Positions 45,049 to 56,770 are shown, counted from the stretch's first letter. The stretch: DNA of 64,000 nt from Thermocrispum agreste DSM 44070 (GCF_000427905.1 NZ_KE386603.1:58303-122302), one strand, 5' to 3'. Notes: generated by a model not told the origin, from the sequence alone. Made by a program: numbers and translations.

Positions 45049-46245
45049 CTAGCCCGCTGTCACCCGCAGGATTTCGTCGTCCTCGCCGTCGTCGGTGCTC
45101 ACGTACAGGGCGCCGTCCGGCCCGAGCCGGGCGGCCCGCAGCCTGCCGTGCGTGCCGTCCAGTTCCTCGGGTACCGACACCGATTCCACTTTCTCCCCGG
45201 CGTCGTCGAGCCGCAGCAGGAACATCTTCTGCGCCTTCAGTGCCGTCACCGCAAGCAGCCCCTCGAGCTCGCCCCACTGCTCGCCGTCGAGGAATTCCGC
45301 CCCGCACAGGGCCTCGGTGTGGTCGCCGGTGGTCCACAGTGGGCGGACGGCGTCCGGGAAGCGTTCGGTGTCGGTCATCGACACGCTTTCGTCGTAGCTG
45401 TCGACGGTGCCGCCCTGCGACGGATCCCAGCCGTAGTTGCCGCCGAGCTTCATGCGGTTGACCTCGTCGTCGACGTCCGGCCCGTGCTCGGCGGTGAACA
45501 CCTGGTCGGTGCCCGGCCGTAGCGCCACACCCTGCACGTTGCGGTGCCCGTACGTGGCGATCCGGCGGGTGTTGGGGTCGGAGCTGTCGGCGAACGGGTT
45601 GTCCTTCAACCCCTCACCGGTCTTCGCGTCGACGCGCAGCACCTTCCCGCCGAGGCCCTTCTTGTCCTGCGGATTCGTGCCCACGGCCGCATCGCCCGTG
45701 CCGATCAGCAGCTCCCCGTCGGGCCCGTACTCCAGCCGGCACCCGGAATGCCGCCCGCTGTCGTTGAGCGGGATCCCGGTGACCAGCGTTCGCGCCTTCG
45801 ACGCCGACCTGCCGTCCTCGGCCAGCTTCCACGTCACCACGCGCACGTCGACCGGCTCGCCGCCCTCCTGGTAGGCGTGACACACGGTGAACTCGCGCGT
45901 CTTCTCGAACTCCGGGTCGACGACCAGGCCCATCAAGCCGCCTTCGCCGACCGCGTAGACATCGGACAGGTCGGCCTCGACCTGGGTCCGCTGCGCTCCC
46001 GGCTTGCCGCCGGACAACAGGGTCAGCCGGCCGGGCCGCTCGGTGACCAGCAGCTCGCCGCCGGGCAGGAATCCGATGTCCCATGGGTGCTCGAACCCCG
46101 CGGCGACCCGCTGCACCCGCAGGCCCACGGGCTGCGCGTCTTCCGGCGGCGGTGGGCTCTGCGCCTGCTGCACCGGCGCGCCGGTGCACGCTGCGGGCAG
46201 CACGGCGAGCGCAGAAAACACCAGCGCGGGCACGATCCTGGTCAT
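45049..46245 (-). CDS. PQQ-dependent sugar dehydrogenase-type lipoprotein (copy 1)
   Basis: A 398-residue exported protein of the glucose/sorbosone dehydrogenase beta-propeller family. The lipoprotein signal MTRIVPALVFSALAVLPAAC gives lipidated C20. Propeller motifs are GFEHPWDIGFLPGGELLVTE, GEGGLMGLVVDPEF, GTGDAAVGTNPQDK, TYGHRNVQGVALRPGT and AEHGPDVDDE. The family oxidises sugars with PQQ, and some members are only sugar-binding. ATG 46245 or an in-frame ATG at 46254/46257 are all possible. It is a tandem paralogue of the next gene, 76 bp apart. Confidence 0.9.
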   Translation of the reverse strand: MTRIVPALVFSALAVLPAACTGAPVQQAQSPPPPEDAQPVGLRVQRVAAGFEHPWDIGFLPGGELLVTERPGRLTLLSGGKPGAQRTQVEADLSDVYAVGEGGLMGLVVDPEFEKTREFTVCHAYQEGGEPVDVRVVTWKLAEDGRSASKARTLVTGIPLNDSGRHSGCRLEYGPDGELLIGTGDAAVGTNPQDKKGLGGKVLRVDAKTGEGLKDNPFADSSDPNTRRIATYGHRNVQGVALRPGTDQVFTAEHGPDVDDEVNRMKLGGNYGWDPSQGGTVDSYDESVSMTDTERFPDAVRPLWTTGDHTEALCGAEFLDGEQWGELEGLLAVTALKAQKMFLLRLDDAGEKVESVSVPEELDGTHGRLRAARLGPDGALYVSTDDGEDDEILRVTAG

Positions 46246-46321
46246 ACCGACCATCATGCCCGCGCTGGTGTCCGGTTCGTGTGACCTCGCCGGGAAGCAG
46301 CCCGAGGTCAGCAGGCTGGGA

Positions 46322-47620
46322 CTACTTGCCGCCGTCGACCTTGTCCGGCTCGACCCGGAGCACGTAGTCGTTCTCGCCGCCCGCGGTCGTCAGGTACAAC
46401 GCGCCGTCCGGGCCGATGCGAGCCGCACGCAGCCGCTTGTAGGTCCAGTCCAGTTCCTTCGGCACGTCGACAGCGGTGATCTTGCTGTCCTTGCCTTCAC
46501 CTTCGACGGTCATCAGGAACAGCTTGGAACCCTTCAGCGAAGTGACCGCGAGCTTGCCTTCGAGCTCGCCCCACTGCTCGCCGTCGAGGAAGACCGCTGC
46601 ACACAGTGCTTCGGTCGGCTCGCCGGTGGACCACTTGGCGTCCACTGCGTCCGGGAAGCGTTCCTTGTCGGTCATGTCGACTTCGAGCTCCAGCGAGCCG
46701 TACTGGCTGTCGTCGGTTTTCTCGCCGCCCTGCGACGGGTCCCAGCCGTAGTTCTTGCCCGGCTGGATCAGGTTGATCTCGTCGTCCCGGGTGGTGCCGT
46801 GCTCGGCGGTCCAGATCTCCTTGGTGCCCGGCCGCACCGCGACACCCTGCACGTTGCGGTGGCCGTAGCTGATGACGCGCTCGGCGTTGTCGGTCTTGGC
46901 CGAACCGTCCGCCACGAACGGGTTGTCCGGCAGCGCCTTGCCGGTGTTCCAGTCGACCCGCAGTACCTTGCCGCCGAGGCTGTCCTTGTCCTGTGCGGCG
47001 TCGAGGTCGTACCCGTCACCGGTGCCGATCAGCAGCTCGCCGTCCGGGCCCACGGTCGGCCGGCAGCCGACGTGCTGACCGGTCGGGCCGAGCGGCAACC
47101 CGGTGATCAGGTCCTTGACCTTCGTCGCAGACTTCTCGTCCTCGCTCAGCCGCCAGGTGATCAGCCGGATGTCCTGCGGCTTGCCGTCGGGCGTCTGCGT
47201 GGTCTGGCACAGTGTGAACTTCCGGGACTTCTCGAAGTCGGGGTGCAGCACCATGCCCAGCAGGCCGCCCTCGGCCTTCACGTACGGTTCCGGCAGATCG
47301 ATCTCGACGTCGGTGACCGTGGTCTGGCTGGGGTCGGTGACGTCGGAGATCTTCTGCCCCTTCTTCTTGGGCGCGACGACCGACAACGTGCCCGGCCGCT
47401 GCGGGACGAGCAGGTTGCCGCTGGGCAGGAACCCGATGTCCCAGCCGACCTTCAGTCCCTCGGCCACCTCGGTGACCTTGATCTTCCCCTGCGAGTGCGT
47501 GCGCTGGTCGCCGGGGATCGCCCCAGGCGGAGGCTCCTGACTCGACGCGCCGTCCGAGCAGCTGGCGAGCAGCACGGACAGGCCGGCGAGTACGGCTGCA
47601 GTCACGCGGAGGCGTCTCAT
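46322..47620 (-). CDS. PQQ-dependent sugar dehydrogenase-type lipoprotein (copy 2)
   Basis: A 432-residue paralogue of the preceding protein, with the same motif order: LKVGWDIGFLPSGNLLVPQR, EGGLLGMVLHPDFEKSRKF, LLIGTGDGYDLDAAQDKD, SYGHRNVQGVAVRPGT and WTAEHGTTRDDE. Signal MRRLRVTAAVLAGLSVLLASC, lipidated C21. The region between signal and propeller is longer and more charged than in copy 1. The pair probably arose by tandem duplication. It is divergent from mfd, with 75 bp between starts. Confidence 0.9.
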   Translation of the reverse strand: MRRLRVTAAVLAGLSVLLASCSDGASSQEPPPGAIPGDQRTHSQGKIKVTEVAEGLKVGWDIGFLPSGNLLVPQRPGTLSVVAPKKKGQKISDVTDPSQTTVTDVEIDLPEPYVKAEGGLLGMVLHPDFEKSRKFTLCQTTQTPDGKPQDIRLITWRLSEDEKSATKVKDLITGLPLGPTGQHVGCRPTVGPDGELLIGTGDGYDLDAAQDKDSLGGKVLRVDWNTGKALPDNPFVADGSAKTDNAERVISYGHRNVQGVAVRPGTKEIWTAEHGTTRDDEINLIQPGKNYGWDPSQGGEKTDDSQYGSLELEVDMTDKERFPDAVDAKWSTGEPTEALCAAVFLDGEQWGELEGKLAVTSLKGSKLFLMTVEGEGKDSKITAVDVPKELDWTYKRLRAARIGPDGALYLTTAGGENDYVLRVEPDKVDGGK

Positions 47621-47681
47621 GGGGCGAGTGTGTCAAAAGGGTCGAAAGCCGCCCGCACCCGGGTGTGTCGGGGGTGGTACG

Positions 47682-47687
47682 TACCCT
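47682..47687 (+). promoter_or_regulatory. -10 box TACCCT of leaderless mfd
   Basis: TACCCT ends 8 nt before GTG 47696; GTTGAATC between has no ribosome site. Confidence 0.5.
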
Positions 47688-47695
47688 GTTGAATC

Positions 47696-50600
47696 GTGCT
47701 CTCCGGCTTGTTGTCCGCCGCCCTGTCCACGCCCGGCCTGCGCGCAGTCGTCGACCGTGCGGGGGCCGCTGAGCTCGCTTTGCAGGGTCCGGCGGCCGCG
47801 CGGCAGCTGGTGGTGGCCGCGCTGGCCGCGGAGCAGGCGGCAGGGGGAGCGGAGCGGCCGGTGCTCGCGGTGGTGCCGACCGGCCGCGAGGTGGACGCCT
47901 TGTCCGCGGCGCTGGCCGACCTGCTCGGGCCGGACCGGGTCGCCGCCTTCCCGTCCTGGGAGACCTTGCCGCACGAGCGGCTGTCGCCGCGTGCCGACAC
48001 CATCGGCACGCGTCTGCAGGTGCTCCGGCGGCTGAAGTACCCGGGGCCGGAGGGGCCCCTGCGGGTGGTCGTCGCCGGTGTGCGCAGCCTGATCCAGCCG
48101 ATGGCTCCCGGGCTGGCCGACCTGGAGCCGATCGAGTTCGCGCCCGGCGAGGAGCACGAGTTCGACGCCATGATCAACCGGCTGCTCGAGCTCGCCTACA
48201 CCCGCGTGGACCTGGTGGAAAAGCGCGGCGAGTTCGCCGTGCGAGGCGGCATCCTGGACGTCTTCCCGCCCACCGCGCCGCACCCGTACCGGGTGGAGTT
48301 CTGGGGCGACGAGGTCTCCGAGATCCGCATGTTCGCCGTCGCCGACCAGCGCTCGCTGCCCGAGCCGGTGGATCGGGTGGTGGCGGCGCCGTGCCGGGAG
48401 CTACTGCTGACCACCGAGGTCAAGGCGCGGGCGGCCGCGCTGCGCGTCGAGCACGAAGCCGACGCGGCGCTCAGCGAAATGCTGGAGAAGCTGTCGCAGG
48501 GCATCCCGGTCGAGGGCATGGAAGCGCTCATCCCGGTGCTGCTCGACGGCGAGCTGGAGTTGCTCACCGACGCGTTCCCGGCGGGCACGCACGTGGTGCT
48601 GGCCGACCCGGAGCGGATCGTGGCCCGCGCGCACGACCTGGTGCGCACCGGCCAGGAGTTCCTGGAGGCATCCTGGTCCGGCGCCGCGGCCGGTGGCCAG
48701 GCCCCGATCGACCTCGGCGCGTCGGCGTATCGCGACCTGGCCGAGATCGAGCAGCACGCCAAGGCGACAGGCCGATGCTGGTGGACGCTCAGCCAGCTGA
48801 CCACCGACGTCGGCGACGTGATCGACACCGGTGTGCAACCGGCCCCGGGATATCGCGGTGACTTTCCGAAGGCGGCGAAGGACCTGCGGGCCCACACCGC
48901 CTCCGACGGGGCAGCGGTGGTGGTCGTCGCGGGCGCGGGCACAGCGGCGCGTGCGGTGGAGCAGCTGTCCGCCGAGGACGTGCCCGCCGCGCTGGCCGAG
49001 AGCATCGGTGAGCCGCCGCCTGCCGGGGTCGTCACGGTCACCCGCGGCACGCTCACCGAAGGCTTCTCGCTGCCGTCGGCAGCGCTGGCCGTGCTCACCG
49101 AGTCGGACATCACCGGCCGCGGCGCAGTGGAAACGGAAGCCGCCGTCAAGATGCCGTCGCGGCGCCGCAACGCGGTCGATCCGCTGGCGCTCAAGCCCGG
49201 CGACTACGTGGTGCACGAACAGCACGGCATCGGCCGCTACGTCGAGATGGTGCAGCGCACGGTCGCCGGCGCCACGCGTGAGTACCTGGTGCTGGAGTAC
49301 GCCAGCTCCAAGCGCGGCCACCCGGGTGACCGCCTCTACGTCCCGACCGATCAGCTGGACGCGATCTCCCGGTACGTCGGCGGTGAGCAGCCGACGCTGA
49401 ACAAGCTGGGTGGCTCGGACTGGAAGAACACCAAGGCCAGGGCGCGCAAGGCGGTGCGGGAGATCGCCGCCGAGCTGATCCAGCTCTACGCCGCACGGCA
49501 GGCGTCGCCGGGGCACGCGTTCGGCCCGGACACGCCGTGGCAGCGGGAGCTGGAGGACGCCTTCCCGTACACCGAGACGCCGGATCAGCTGGCGGCGATC
49601 GAGGAAGTCAAGGCCGACATGGAGCGCGGCGTGCCGATGGATCGGGTGATCTGCGGCGACGTCGGCTACGGCAAGACGGAGATCGCCGTGCGGGCGGCGT
49701 TCAAGGCGGTGCAGGACGGCAAGCAGGTCGCGGTGCTGGTGCCGACCACGCTGCTGGCGCAGCAGCACCTGGCCACGTTCACCGAGCGCATGAGCGCGTT
49801 CCCGGTGACGATCAAGGCGTTGTCGCGGTTCACCGACGACACCGAGGCGGAGGCGATCCTGGCCGGCCTTGCCGACGGCGAAGTGGACATCGTGATCGGC
49901 ACCCACCGGCTGTTGCAGACCGGCGTCCGTTACAAGGACCTCGGCCTGGTCATCGTGGACGAGGAGCAGCGCTTCGGCGTCGAGCACAAGGAACACATCA
50001 AGGCGCTGCGCACCCACGTCGACGTGCTGACCATGTCGGCGACCCCGATCCCGCGCACCCTGGAGATGTCGCTGGCCGGCATCCGGGAGATGTCGACGAT
50101 CCTGACCCCGCCGGAGGAGCGGCACCCGATCCTGACCTACGTCGGCGAGTACGACGACAAGCAGGTCGCCGCGGCCATCCGGCGCGAGCTGCTGCGCGAC
50201 GGCCAGGTCTTCTACGTGCACAACCGGGTTCGCAGCATCGACAAGGCGGCCAAGCGGCTCGGCGAGCTGGTGCCGGAAGCGCGCATCGCGGTGGCGCACG
50301 GCCAGATGAACGAGGACCGCCTGGAGAAGATCATCGAGGGCTTCTGGCGGCACGAGTTCGACGTGCTGGTCTGTACCACGATCGTGGAGACCGGCCTGGA
50401 CATCGCGGGCGCCAACACGTTGATCGTGGAGCGGGCGGACCTGCTCGGCCTGGCCCAGCTGCACCAGCTGCGCGGCCGGGTCGGGCGTCGTCGTGAGCGC
50501 GGCTACGCGTACTTCCTCTACCCGCCGGAGGTGCCGCTGACCGAAACCGCGCACGAGCGGCTGGCCACCATCGCGCAGAACACCGAGCTGGGCGCGGGCA

Positions 50601-51244
50601 TGGCGGTGGCGATGAAGGACCTGGAGATCCGCGGAGCGGGCAACCTGCTCGGCGCCGAGCAGTCCGGGCACATCGCCGGTGTCGGCTTCGACCTCTACGT
50701 GCGGCTGGTCGGCGAGGCCGTGGACGCGTTCCGCCGCTCGGCGGGCGCGGAGCCCGCCGACGAAGAGCCGGTCGAGGTCAGGGTGGACCTGCCGGTCGAC
50801 GCGCACATCCCGCACGACTACGTCACCGGCGAGCGGCTGCGTCTGGAGGCGTACCGGAAGATCGCCGCCGCCAGCCAGCAGGACAAGGCCGACGCGATCA
50901 CCGAGGTCCGCGAGGAGCTGATCGACCGCTACGGGCAGCCGCCCGCCCCGGTGGAGCGGCTGCTGGCGATCGCCGGGCTGAAGCAGGTGTGCCGGGCGGC
51001 GGGCGTCACCGAGGTCTCGCTGCAGGGCAACAACATCCGGTTCGCGCCGATGAAGCTGGCGGATTCCCAGCAGGTGCGGCTCAAGCGGCTGCACCCGAAG
51101 GCCATCTACAAGGCGGCCACGTCCACCGTGTCGGTGCCGCGGCCCACCGAAGGCCCCGCAGGTGGCCGGATCGGCGCCCCGCCGCTGCGCGACGACGCGC
51201 TGCTGGAGTGGTGCGTGAAGTTCGTCCAGTCGATCACCGGCTGA
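47696..51244 (+). CDS. mfd: Transcription-repair coupling factor
   Basis: A 1182-residue ATP-driven translocase that removes stalled RNA polymerase and recruits UvrA. The UvrB-like N-terminal module includes [13 protein letters not shown] and [13 protein letters not shown]. The RNA-polymerase-interacting (CarD-like) domain starts near residue 495 at [17 protein letters not shown]. The RecG-like helicase has GDVGYGKTE (about 655-663), DEEQRFGV (about 754) and [12 protein letters not shown]-terminal TRCF domain closes it. GTG 47696 gives the normal family length. It opens the mfd-lipoprotein-mazG group. Confidence 0.97.
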   Translation: MLSGLLSAALSTPGLRAVVDRAGAAELALQGPAAARQLVVAALAAEQAAGGAERPVLAVVPTGREVDALSAALADLLGPDRVAAFPSWETLPHERLSPRADTIGTRLQVLRRLKYPGPEGPLRVVVAGVRSLIQPMAPGLADLEPIEFAPGEEHEFDAMINRLLELAYTRVDLVEKRGEFAVRGGILDVFPPTAPHPYRVEFWGDEVSEIRMFAVADQRSLPEPVDRVVAAPCRELLLTTEVKARAAALRVEHEADAALSEMLEKLSQGIPVEGMEALIPVLLDGELELLTDAFPAGTHVVLADPERIVARAHDLVRTGQEFLEASWSGAAAGGQAPIDLGASAYRDLAEIEQHAKATGRCWWTLSQLTTDVGDVIDTGVQPAPGYRGDFPKAAKDLRAHTASDGAAVVVVAGAGTAARAVEQLSAEDVPAALAESIGEPPPAGVVTVTRGTLTEGFSLPSAALAVLTESDITGRGAVETEAAVKMPSRRRNAVDPLALKPGDYVVHEQHGIGRYVEMVQRTVAGATREYLVLEYASSKRGHPGDRLYVPTDQLDAISRYVGGEQPTLNKLGGSDWKNTKARARKAVREIAAELIQLYAARQASPGHAFGPDTPWQRELEDAFPYTETPDQLAAIEEVKADMERGVPMDRVICGDVGYGKTEIAVRAAFKAVQDGKQVAVLVPTTLLAQQHLATFTERMSAFPVTIKALSRFTDDTEAEAILAGLADGEVDIVIGTHRLLQTGVRYKDLGLVIVDEEQRFGVEHKEHIKALRTHVDVLTMSATPIPRTLEMSLAGIREMSTILTPPEERHPILTYVGEYDDKQVAAAIRRELLRDGQVFYVHNRVRSIDKAAKRLGELVPEARIAVAHGQMNEDRLEKIIEGFWRHEFDVLVCTTIVETGLDIAGANTLIVERADLLGLAQLHQLRGRVGRRRERGYAYFLYPPEVPLTETAHERLATIAQNTELGAGMAVAMKDLEIRGAGNLLGAEQSGHIAGVGFDLYVRLVGEAVDAFRRSAGAEPADEEPVEVRVDLPVDAHIPHDYVTGERLRLEAYRKIAAASQQDKADAITEVREELIDRYGQPPAPVERLLAIAGLKQVCRAAGVTEVSLQGNNIRFAPMKLADSQQVRLKRLHPKAIYKAATSTVSVPRPTEGPAGGRIGAPPLRDDALLEWCVKFVQSITG

Positions 51245-51346
51245 CCGGTTCTCGCCGGTCGCACGCTGCGCATCCGGCTGCCGCGGCCACTTGAGGTGGC
51301 GGGTGCCGTCCCACCGAGGCCGGGCGTTATGAGAAGGTATCGCGCT

Positions 51347-52294
51347 GTGAGGCACTTCATCCGCCGTAGCTGGCTCGCGCTGCTCGCTGTGACAAGTGTG
51401 TTGACCCTTGGCGCCTGTGACACCGGGCCCAGGCAGGCAGGGGCCGCCGCCGTGGTCGGGAACACCCAGATCTCGGTGGACTCGCTGCAGCGCGAGTTCA
51501 ACTGGTTGCTCAAGAACGTCCCGGAAGCCGAGCAGCTCAGGGCGGAGAAAGCGCTCGGCAGAATCACCAGCAACTCGCTGGCCGCGCGTATCCGCCATGA
51601 GCTGATCACCGACACCGCGGCCCGGCTCGGCCTGCGGGCCGACCCGGGGGAGGTCGACACGTTGCTCGGCCGCCTCGGCGGGGAGACCGAAGCGGCCAAG
51701 CGGCTGCTGACCACACCGGGCCTGGCCAGGGAGCGCATCGAGGACATGCTCCTGCTGCGGGCGATCGGTGATCACTACGTGGACCGGCTGTCCGTGCGCG
51801 TCACCGGCACGTTGATCAGCCAGGAGGAGCCTGGCTCGTCGGCGCGGCAGCGTGCGGTCGAGCTGGGCAAGCGCATGGCGGCCACCCCGGGGGCGGCTGC
51901 CGAGCTGGCCGAGCGCGGTGACCAACGGCTGCCGGACGAGCTGACGCTGTCCGAGCTGATCGGCACCGACCGGGAAGTCCTGGCGCAGACCCCGCTGTTC
52001 TCGGTCGAACCGGGCACCGTGGTGGTGATGCGGCCGAGCCCGCAGAACGGCTCGCTGTGGCTGGTCGCCTTGGTCGAGGACAGGACGGAGACGCAGGGCG
52101 ACAGCGACCGTTCCTACCCGGACGAGGTGCTGGCCCAGATCGGTCTGCAGATGCTCCGGCCGGCCGCGGAACGGCTCGGGGTGACGGTCAGCCCGCGCTA
52201 CGGCGTGTGGGACGAGGCAGGCATGGTCATCCTGAACGACGAGGAGCACGCGCAGAACCACCTGTTCCAGGCGAACGGAGTCGAACGGCAGTGA
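51347..52294 (+). CDS. SurA N-terminal-like lipoprotein
   Basis: A 315-residue exported lipoprotein: signal VRHFIRRSWLALLAVTSVLTLGAC with lipidated C24. A SurA-type N-terminal helical domain follows (VVGNTQISVDSLQREFNWLL). Residues 80-250 are helical, with no obvious PPIase parvulin core. It may be a periplasmic-type chaperone. GTG 51347 has GAGAAGG 9 nt upstream; an in-frame ATG at 51329 would add six residues. Its TGA overlaps the mazG GTG, so it belongs to the same transcript. Confidence 0.82.
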   Translation: MRHFIRRSWLALLAVTSVLTLGACDTGPRQAGAAAVVGNTQISVDSLQREFNWLLKNVPEAEQLRAEKALGRITSNSLAARIRHELITDTAARLGLRADPGEVDTLLGRLGGETEAAKRLLTTPGLARERIEDMLLLRAIGDHYVDRLSVRVTGTLISQEEPGSSARQRAVELGKRMAATPGAAAELAERGDQRLPDELTLSELIGTDREVLAQTPLFSVEPGTVVVMRPSPQNGSLWLVALVEDRTETQGDSDRSYPDEVLAQIGLQMLRPAAERLGVTVSPRYGVWDEAGMVILNDEEHAQNHLFQANGVERQ

Positions 52295-53283
52295 CCGCAG
52301 CGGTGCCGGGCTCGCCCCTGGGCCCGGTCGTCGTGATCGTCACGGCGGCGGGCGTCCCCGCCGAGGCATTGAGTGCCGTGCGGGCGGCGGACGTGGTCTA
52401 CTGCGCGCCCGGCGTGGGGCTGACCGTGCCCGGCGCCGAGCCGGCACCGGAGCGGTCCGAACTGCTGGGCGTCGCCGAACGCAAGTCCGTCGTGCTGCTC
52501 GCCGCCGATCGTGCCGATCAGGCCGCGCAAGCGCTCGTGGCCGCGGGCGCCAGGGTCGTCGAGCAGCCCACGCCGCCGTTGCAGCGCGCGGTGGAGGTGA
52601 TGGACACGCTGAGGTCGCCCGGCGGTTGCCCGTGGGACGGCGAGCAGACGCACGAGTCGTTGCGGCGTTACCTGCTGGAAGAGGCCTACGAACTGCTCGA
52701 AGCGATCGAGTCTGGCGATCGGCGGGCGCTGCGCGAAGAACTCGGTGACGTGCTGTTGCAGGTGCTGTTCCATGCCCGGATCGCCGCCGAGCACGCAGAC
52801 GACCCCTTCGATATCGACGTCGTGGCCACCGAACTGGTCGACAAGCTGATCCGCCGTCACCCGCAGTTGTTCGCGGGGGCGGAAGCTGCGCCTACGGCGC
52901 AGGCACAAGAAGAGAACTGGCACCGCCTCAAGCAGCAGCAAATGGGCCGCACGTCGACGCTCGACGGGGTGGCCCTCGGGCAGCCTGCGGCGGCCTTGGC
53001 GGGCAAGATCGTCGAACGGGTGCTGCGCGCGGACCTGCCCGAGGACCTGCTGTCGGTGGACGGTCCCGGAGCGGAGCTGTTCGCGCACGCGGCGCGGGCC
53101 ATGCGGGCCGAGCGTGAGCCGGAAGGGGAGCTGCGCGCCGCGGCCAAGCGGTTCGCCGCCCTGGTCCGCAGGGCCGAGCAGGCGGCGCGCGCCGACGGTG
53201 CCGATCCGCTGACGATGGGCGCGGACGGCTGGCGGCGATACTGGCCGAGATCGGAGGAGGAAGCCGACACAGCGTCGGCGTGA
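52291..53283 (+). CDS. mazG: Nucleoside triphosphate pyrophosphohydrolase MazG
   Basis: A 330-residue house-cleaning NTP pyrophosphatase. The MazG domain starts near residue 108 with RSPGGCPWDGEQTHESLRRY, then the Mg-binding EEAYELLEAI and EELGDVLLQVLFHARIA, and a second helical MazG-type half with ENWHRLKQQQMG. About 100 N-terminal residues (VVVIVTAAGVPAEALSAVRA) form a separate alpha/beta segment, as in the M. tuberculosis homologue. GTG 52291 overlaps the upstream stop (GTGA). Confidence 0.93.
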   Translation: MTAAVPGSPLGPVVVIVTAAGVPAEALSAVRAADVVYCAPGVGLTVPGAEPAPERSELLGVAERKSVVLLAADRADQAAQALVAAGARVVEQPTPPLQRAVEVMDTLRSPGGCPWDGEQTHESLRRYLLEEAYELLEAIESGDRRALREELGDVLLQVLFHARIAAEHADDPFDIDVVATELVDKLIRRHPQLFAGAEAAPTAQAQEENWHRLKQQQMGRTSTLDGVALGQPAAALAGKIVERVLRADLPEDLLSVDGPGAELFAHAARAMRAEREPEGELRAAAKRFAALVRRAEQAARADGADPLTMGADGWRRYWPRSEEEADTASA

Positions 53284-53306
53284 CCGGACGTTCGACACAG
53301 ACGGGA

Positions 53307-53312
53307 TAACCT
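53307..53312 (+). promoter_or_regulatory. -10 box TAACCT of the lpqU-like gene
   Basis: TAACCT ends 6 nt before GTG 53319, without a ribosome site between. Confidence 0.5.
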
Positions 53313-53318
53313 GATCGA

Positions 53319-54056
53319 GTGAGCGAACCGCCACGGCCTGTTGGCTTGCCACTGCGGCTCCGGCCGCCTGTCGCACGCTTGGCGGTCACGGGGCTGGTGA
53401 TCGCCGTGGGCCTGACGCTGTTGCTGACCATCGGCGTCAACCGGCCGGCCGCCGAAAGCGACGAAGCCGCGCCCGCACATGCCGGATCGCTGCCCGCGCC
53501 CAACGCAGCCGCGCCGCCGCGCGGCGTCCCCGCGCCGGTGGACCGCCCGCACGCCTCCGACGAAGCGGAACTGGCCGCGTGGGCGAAGGAGGTCGGCGGC
53601 CTGACCGGGATCCCGGTACGGGCGGTCCGGGCGTACGGCCTGGCGGAGATGTGGATGCGCACGGACGCCCCCAAGTGCCGTCTTGCCTGGTCGACCCTGG
53701 CCGGCATCGGGGAGGTGGCCAGCAAACATGCGGGCGGCAAGGTCGAGCCGAACGGTGAGCTGAGCGAGCCCGTGGTGGCCGGCGACGGCCGGGTCGGCCC
53801 GCTGCACATCACGCCCGCGAAGTGGAAGGCGCACCGTTTCCGGGCGGCGCGGGACCGCGAACGTCCCGATCCGCAGCACATCGACGACGCGGCGGTGACG
53901 GCGGCCCGAGTCCTGTGCGCGCAGGGCAATGACCTGACCGGGGCGCGTGCCTGGTGGAAGGCGGTGGCCGCATTCGGCGGCTCGACGAAGTTCGCGCAGC
54001 GGGTGTACCTGGCGACGGAGCGGTATGCCAAGGCAAGCGCTGCCGCCGGCCGATGA
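53319..54056 (+). CDS. Membrane-anchored lytic transglycosylase-like protein (LpqU type)
   Basis: A 245-residue protein with one N-terminal membrane segment (about 23-43, LAVTGLVIAVGLTLLLTIGV) and a Pro/Ala-rich linker. A lysozyme-like domain follows (about 80-240): IPVRAVRAYGLAEMW, CRLAWSTLAGIGEVASKH with the probable catalytic glutamate, and VGPLHITPAKWK. It likely cleaves peptidoglycan strands outside the membrane. Unlike LpqU it has no lipobox cysteine, being anchored by the membrane helix. Position before eno matches Rv1022. Confidence 0.85.
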   Translation: MSEPPRPVGLPLRLRPPVARLAVTGLVIAVGLTLLLTIGVNRPAAESDEAAPAHAGSLPAPNAAAPPRGVPAPVDRPHASDEAELAAWAKEVGGLTGIPVRAVRAYGLAEMWMRTDAPKCRLAWSTLAGIGEVASKHAGGKVEPNGELSEPVVAGDGRVGPLHITPAKWKAHRFRAARDRERPDPQHIDDAAVTAARVLCAQGNDLTGARAWWKAVAAFGGSTKFAQRVYLATERYAKASAAAGR

Positions 54057-54224
54057 GGGCGAACGGTGCGGTCGGCGTCTAGGACCGCGCATCCGGCCCG
54101 GACGGGCAGAGACGACGTGAGCTACCGCATGCCTCCAACGGGTGACACCGCGCGGCGGCTACGCTGCGAGACGTCAGTCGTGAGAGCGCGTATCGGCAGG
54201 TACGAGCTCACCGTGAGCAGGTAG

Positions 54225-55550
<1,326 letters not shown>

Positions 55551-55559
55551 GGCAGGACG

Positions 55560-56108
55560 ATGACCCGGGCGAAACCTGACCAACGGCGGGCCCCACGGGG
55601 CACGTCGCGTCGCCCGGAGCTCACGCGCGGCCGGCCTCGGCCCGGCCCGAGCGCCGCGACCCGGACCCGCGCCAGGACGACCGTGCGGGCCCGGGTCGCC
55701 GAAGGCGTGCGCAGCAAGCGGCTGGCCGGGGCGGCGCGTGCGCTCGGGTTGACGTCGACCCGTCGTGCGGCGATCGCCGCCCTCGTGGTGTGCGCGCTGG
55801 CGTTCACCCTGGCGGTGCCGCTGCGCACGTATCTGGCGCAGCGGGCCGAGGTCGCCGAACAGGAAGAACTCAAACAGCAGCTGGTCGGCAAGGTGGCCGA
55901 GCTGGAGCGCAGGAAGCGGGAGCTGTCCGATCCCGCACACATCGAGGCCGAGGCGCGCAGGCGGTTGCGGTACGTGATGCCCGGTGAGACGCCTTACATC
56001 GTGCAGCTGCCCGGGGACGCCTGGACGGACGGCACCAGCGAGCCGGGCAAGCGGGACAAGGTCGACGAGGCGTGGTTCGAGAAGCTGTGGGCCGGGGTGG
56101 CGAAGTGA
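55560..56108 (+). CDS. divIC: Septum formation initiator, DivIC/FtsB family
   Basis: A 182-residue bitopic division protein. It has a long basic cytoplasmic N-terminus (Arg/Pro/Thr-rich, about 1-68), one membrane helix (about 70-90, AAIAALVVCALAFTLAVPL) and an external coiled coil (about 95-125, AEVAEQEELKQQLVGKVAEL). The family motif DPAHIEAEARRRLRYVMPGE follows. It links to FtsL/FtsQ at the division site. It starts 9 bp after the eno stop and is co-transcribed with it, as in mycobacteria (Rv1023-Rv1024). Confidence 0.92.
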   Translation: MTRAKPDQRRAPRGTSRRPELTRGRPRPGPSAATRTRARTTVRARVAEGVRSKRLAGAARALGLTSTRRAAIAALVVCALAFTLAVPLRTYLAQRAEVAEQEELKQQLVGKVAELERRKRELSDPAHIEAEARRRLRYVMPGETPYIVQLPGDAWTDGTSEPGKRDKVDEAWFEKLWAGVAK

Positions 56109-56152
56109 ACCAGGCGCGCCCGGTGCCGGCGAAGTGACCCCAGCCGACCAAG

Positions 56153-56158
56153 TAGTCT
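56153..56158 (+). promoter_or_regulatory. -10 box TAGTCT of the leaderless DUF501 gene
   Basis: TAGTCT ends 8 nt before ATG 56167 and there is no ribosome site. Confidence 0.5.
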
Positions 56159-56166
56159 CGACGGCC

Positions 56167-56664
56167 ATGCGCAGGGAATTCGAGCCGGTGACCGACGCGG
56201 ACCGGGAGGTGGTCCGCCAGCAGCTGGGCCGGCCGCCGCGGGCGATGCGGGCCATCGCGGCGCGCTGCCCGAGCGGGCATCCCGCGGTCGTGCAGACCAA
56301 CCCTCGGCTGGAGGACGGCACACCGTTCCCGACGCTGTACTACCTGACCTGCCCGCGGCTGTGCTCGCTGGTCGGCAGGCTCGAGGCCAGCGGGATCATG
56401 CGGGAGATGACCGCGCGGCTGGCGACCGACGACGAGCTGGCCGCGGCGTACCGGCGGGCGCACGAGCAGTACCTGGCGGAGCGGGACGCGATCGAACCGC
56501 TCGGCCACCAGGTCACCGCGGGAGGCATGCCCACGCGGGTCAAGTGCCTGCACGTTCACCTGGCCCACCGGCTGGCGGTGGGGCCCGGCGTGAACCCGTT
56601 CGGCGACGAAACGTTCGACCTGATCAGCAAGGACTGGCCGGCAGGAGACTGCGCCGCCGAATGA
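56167..56664 (+). CDS. DUF501 protein
   Basis: A 165-residue actinobacterial protein of unknown function. The pattern GRPPRAMRAIAARCPSGHPA, TPFPTLYYLTCPRLCSLVGR, GMPTRVKCLHVHLAHRLAVG and NPFGDE, with conserved Cys and His, is the DUF501 signature and might bind a metal. It sits between divIC and ppx exactly as Rv1025 does, so a link to cell division or phosphate/alarmone metabolism is possible but unproven. Confidence 0.9.
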   Translation: MRREFEPVTDADREVVRQQLGRPPRAMRAIAARCPSGHPAVVQTNPRLEDGTPFPTLYYLTCPRLCSLVGRLEASGIMREMTARLATDDELAAAYRRAHEQYLAERDAIEPLGHQVTAGGMPTRVKCLHVHLAHRLAVGPGVNPFGDETFDLISKDWPAGDCAAE

Positions 56665-56770
56665 CCGGCCGCACACCGGGCCGGTAGGTTCGCGAACGCG
56701 TCGTGGCGTCCGGGCGCGACGTCCACCGGGAAAGCTCGTTCCCTGCCGCCGTGGCGCCGCGGGCGACCGT

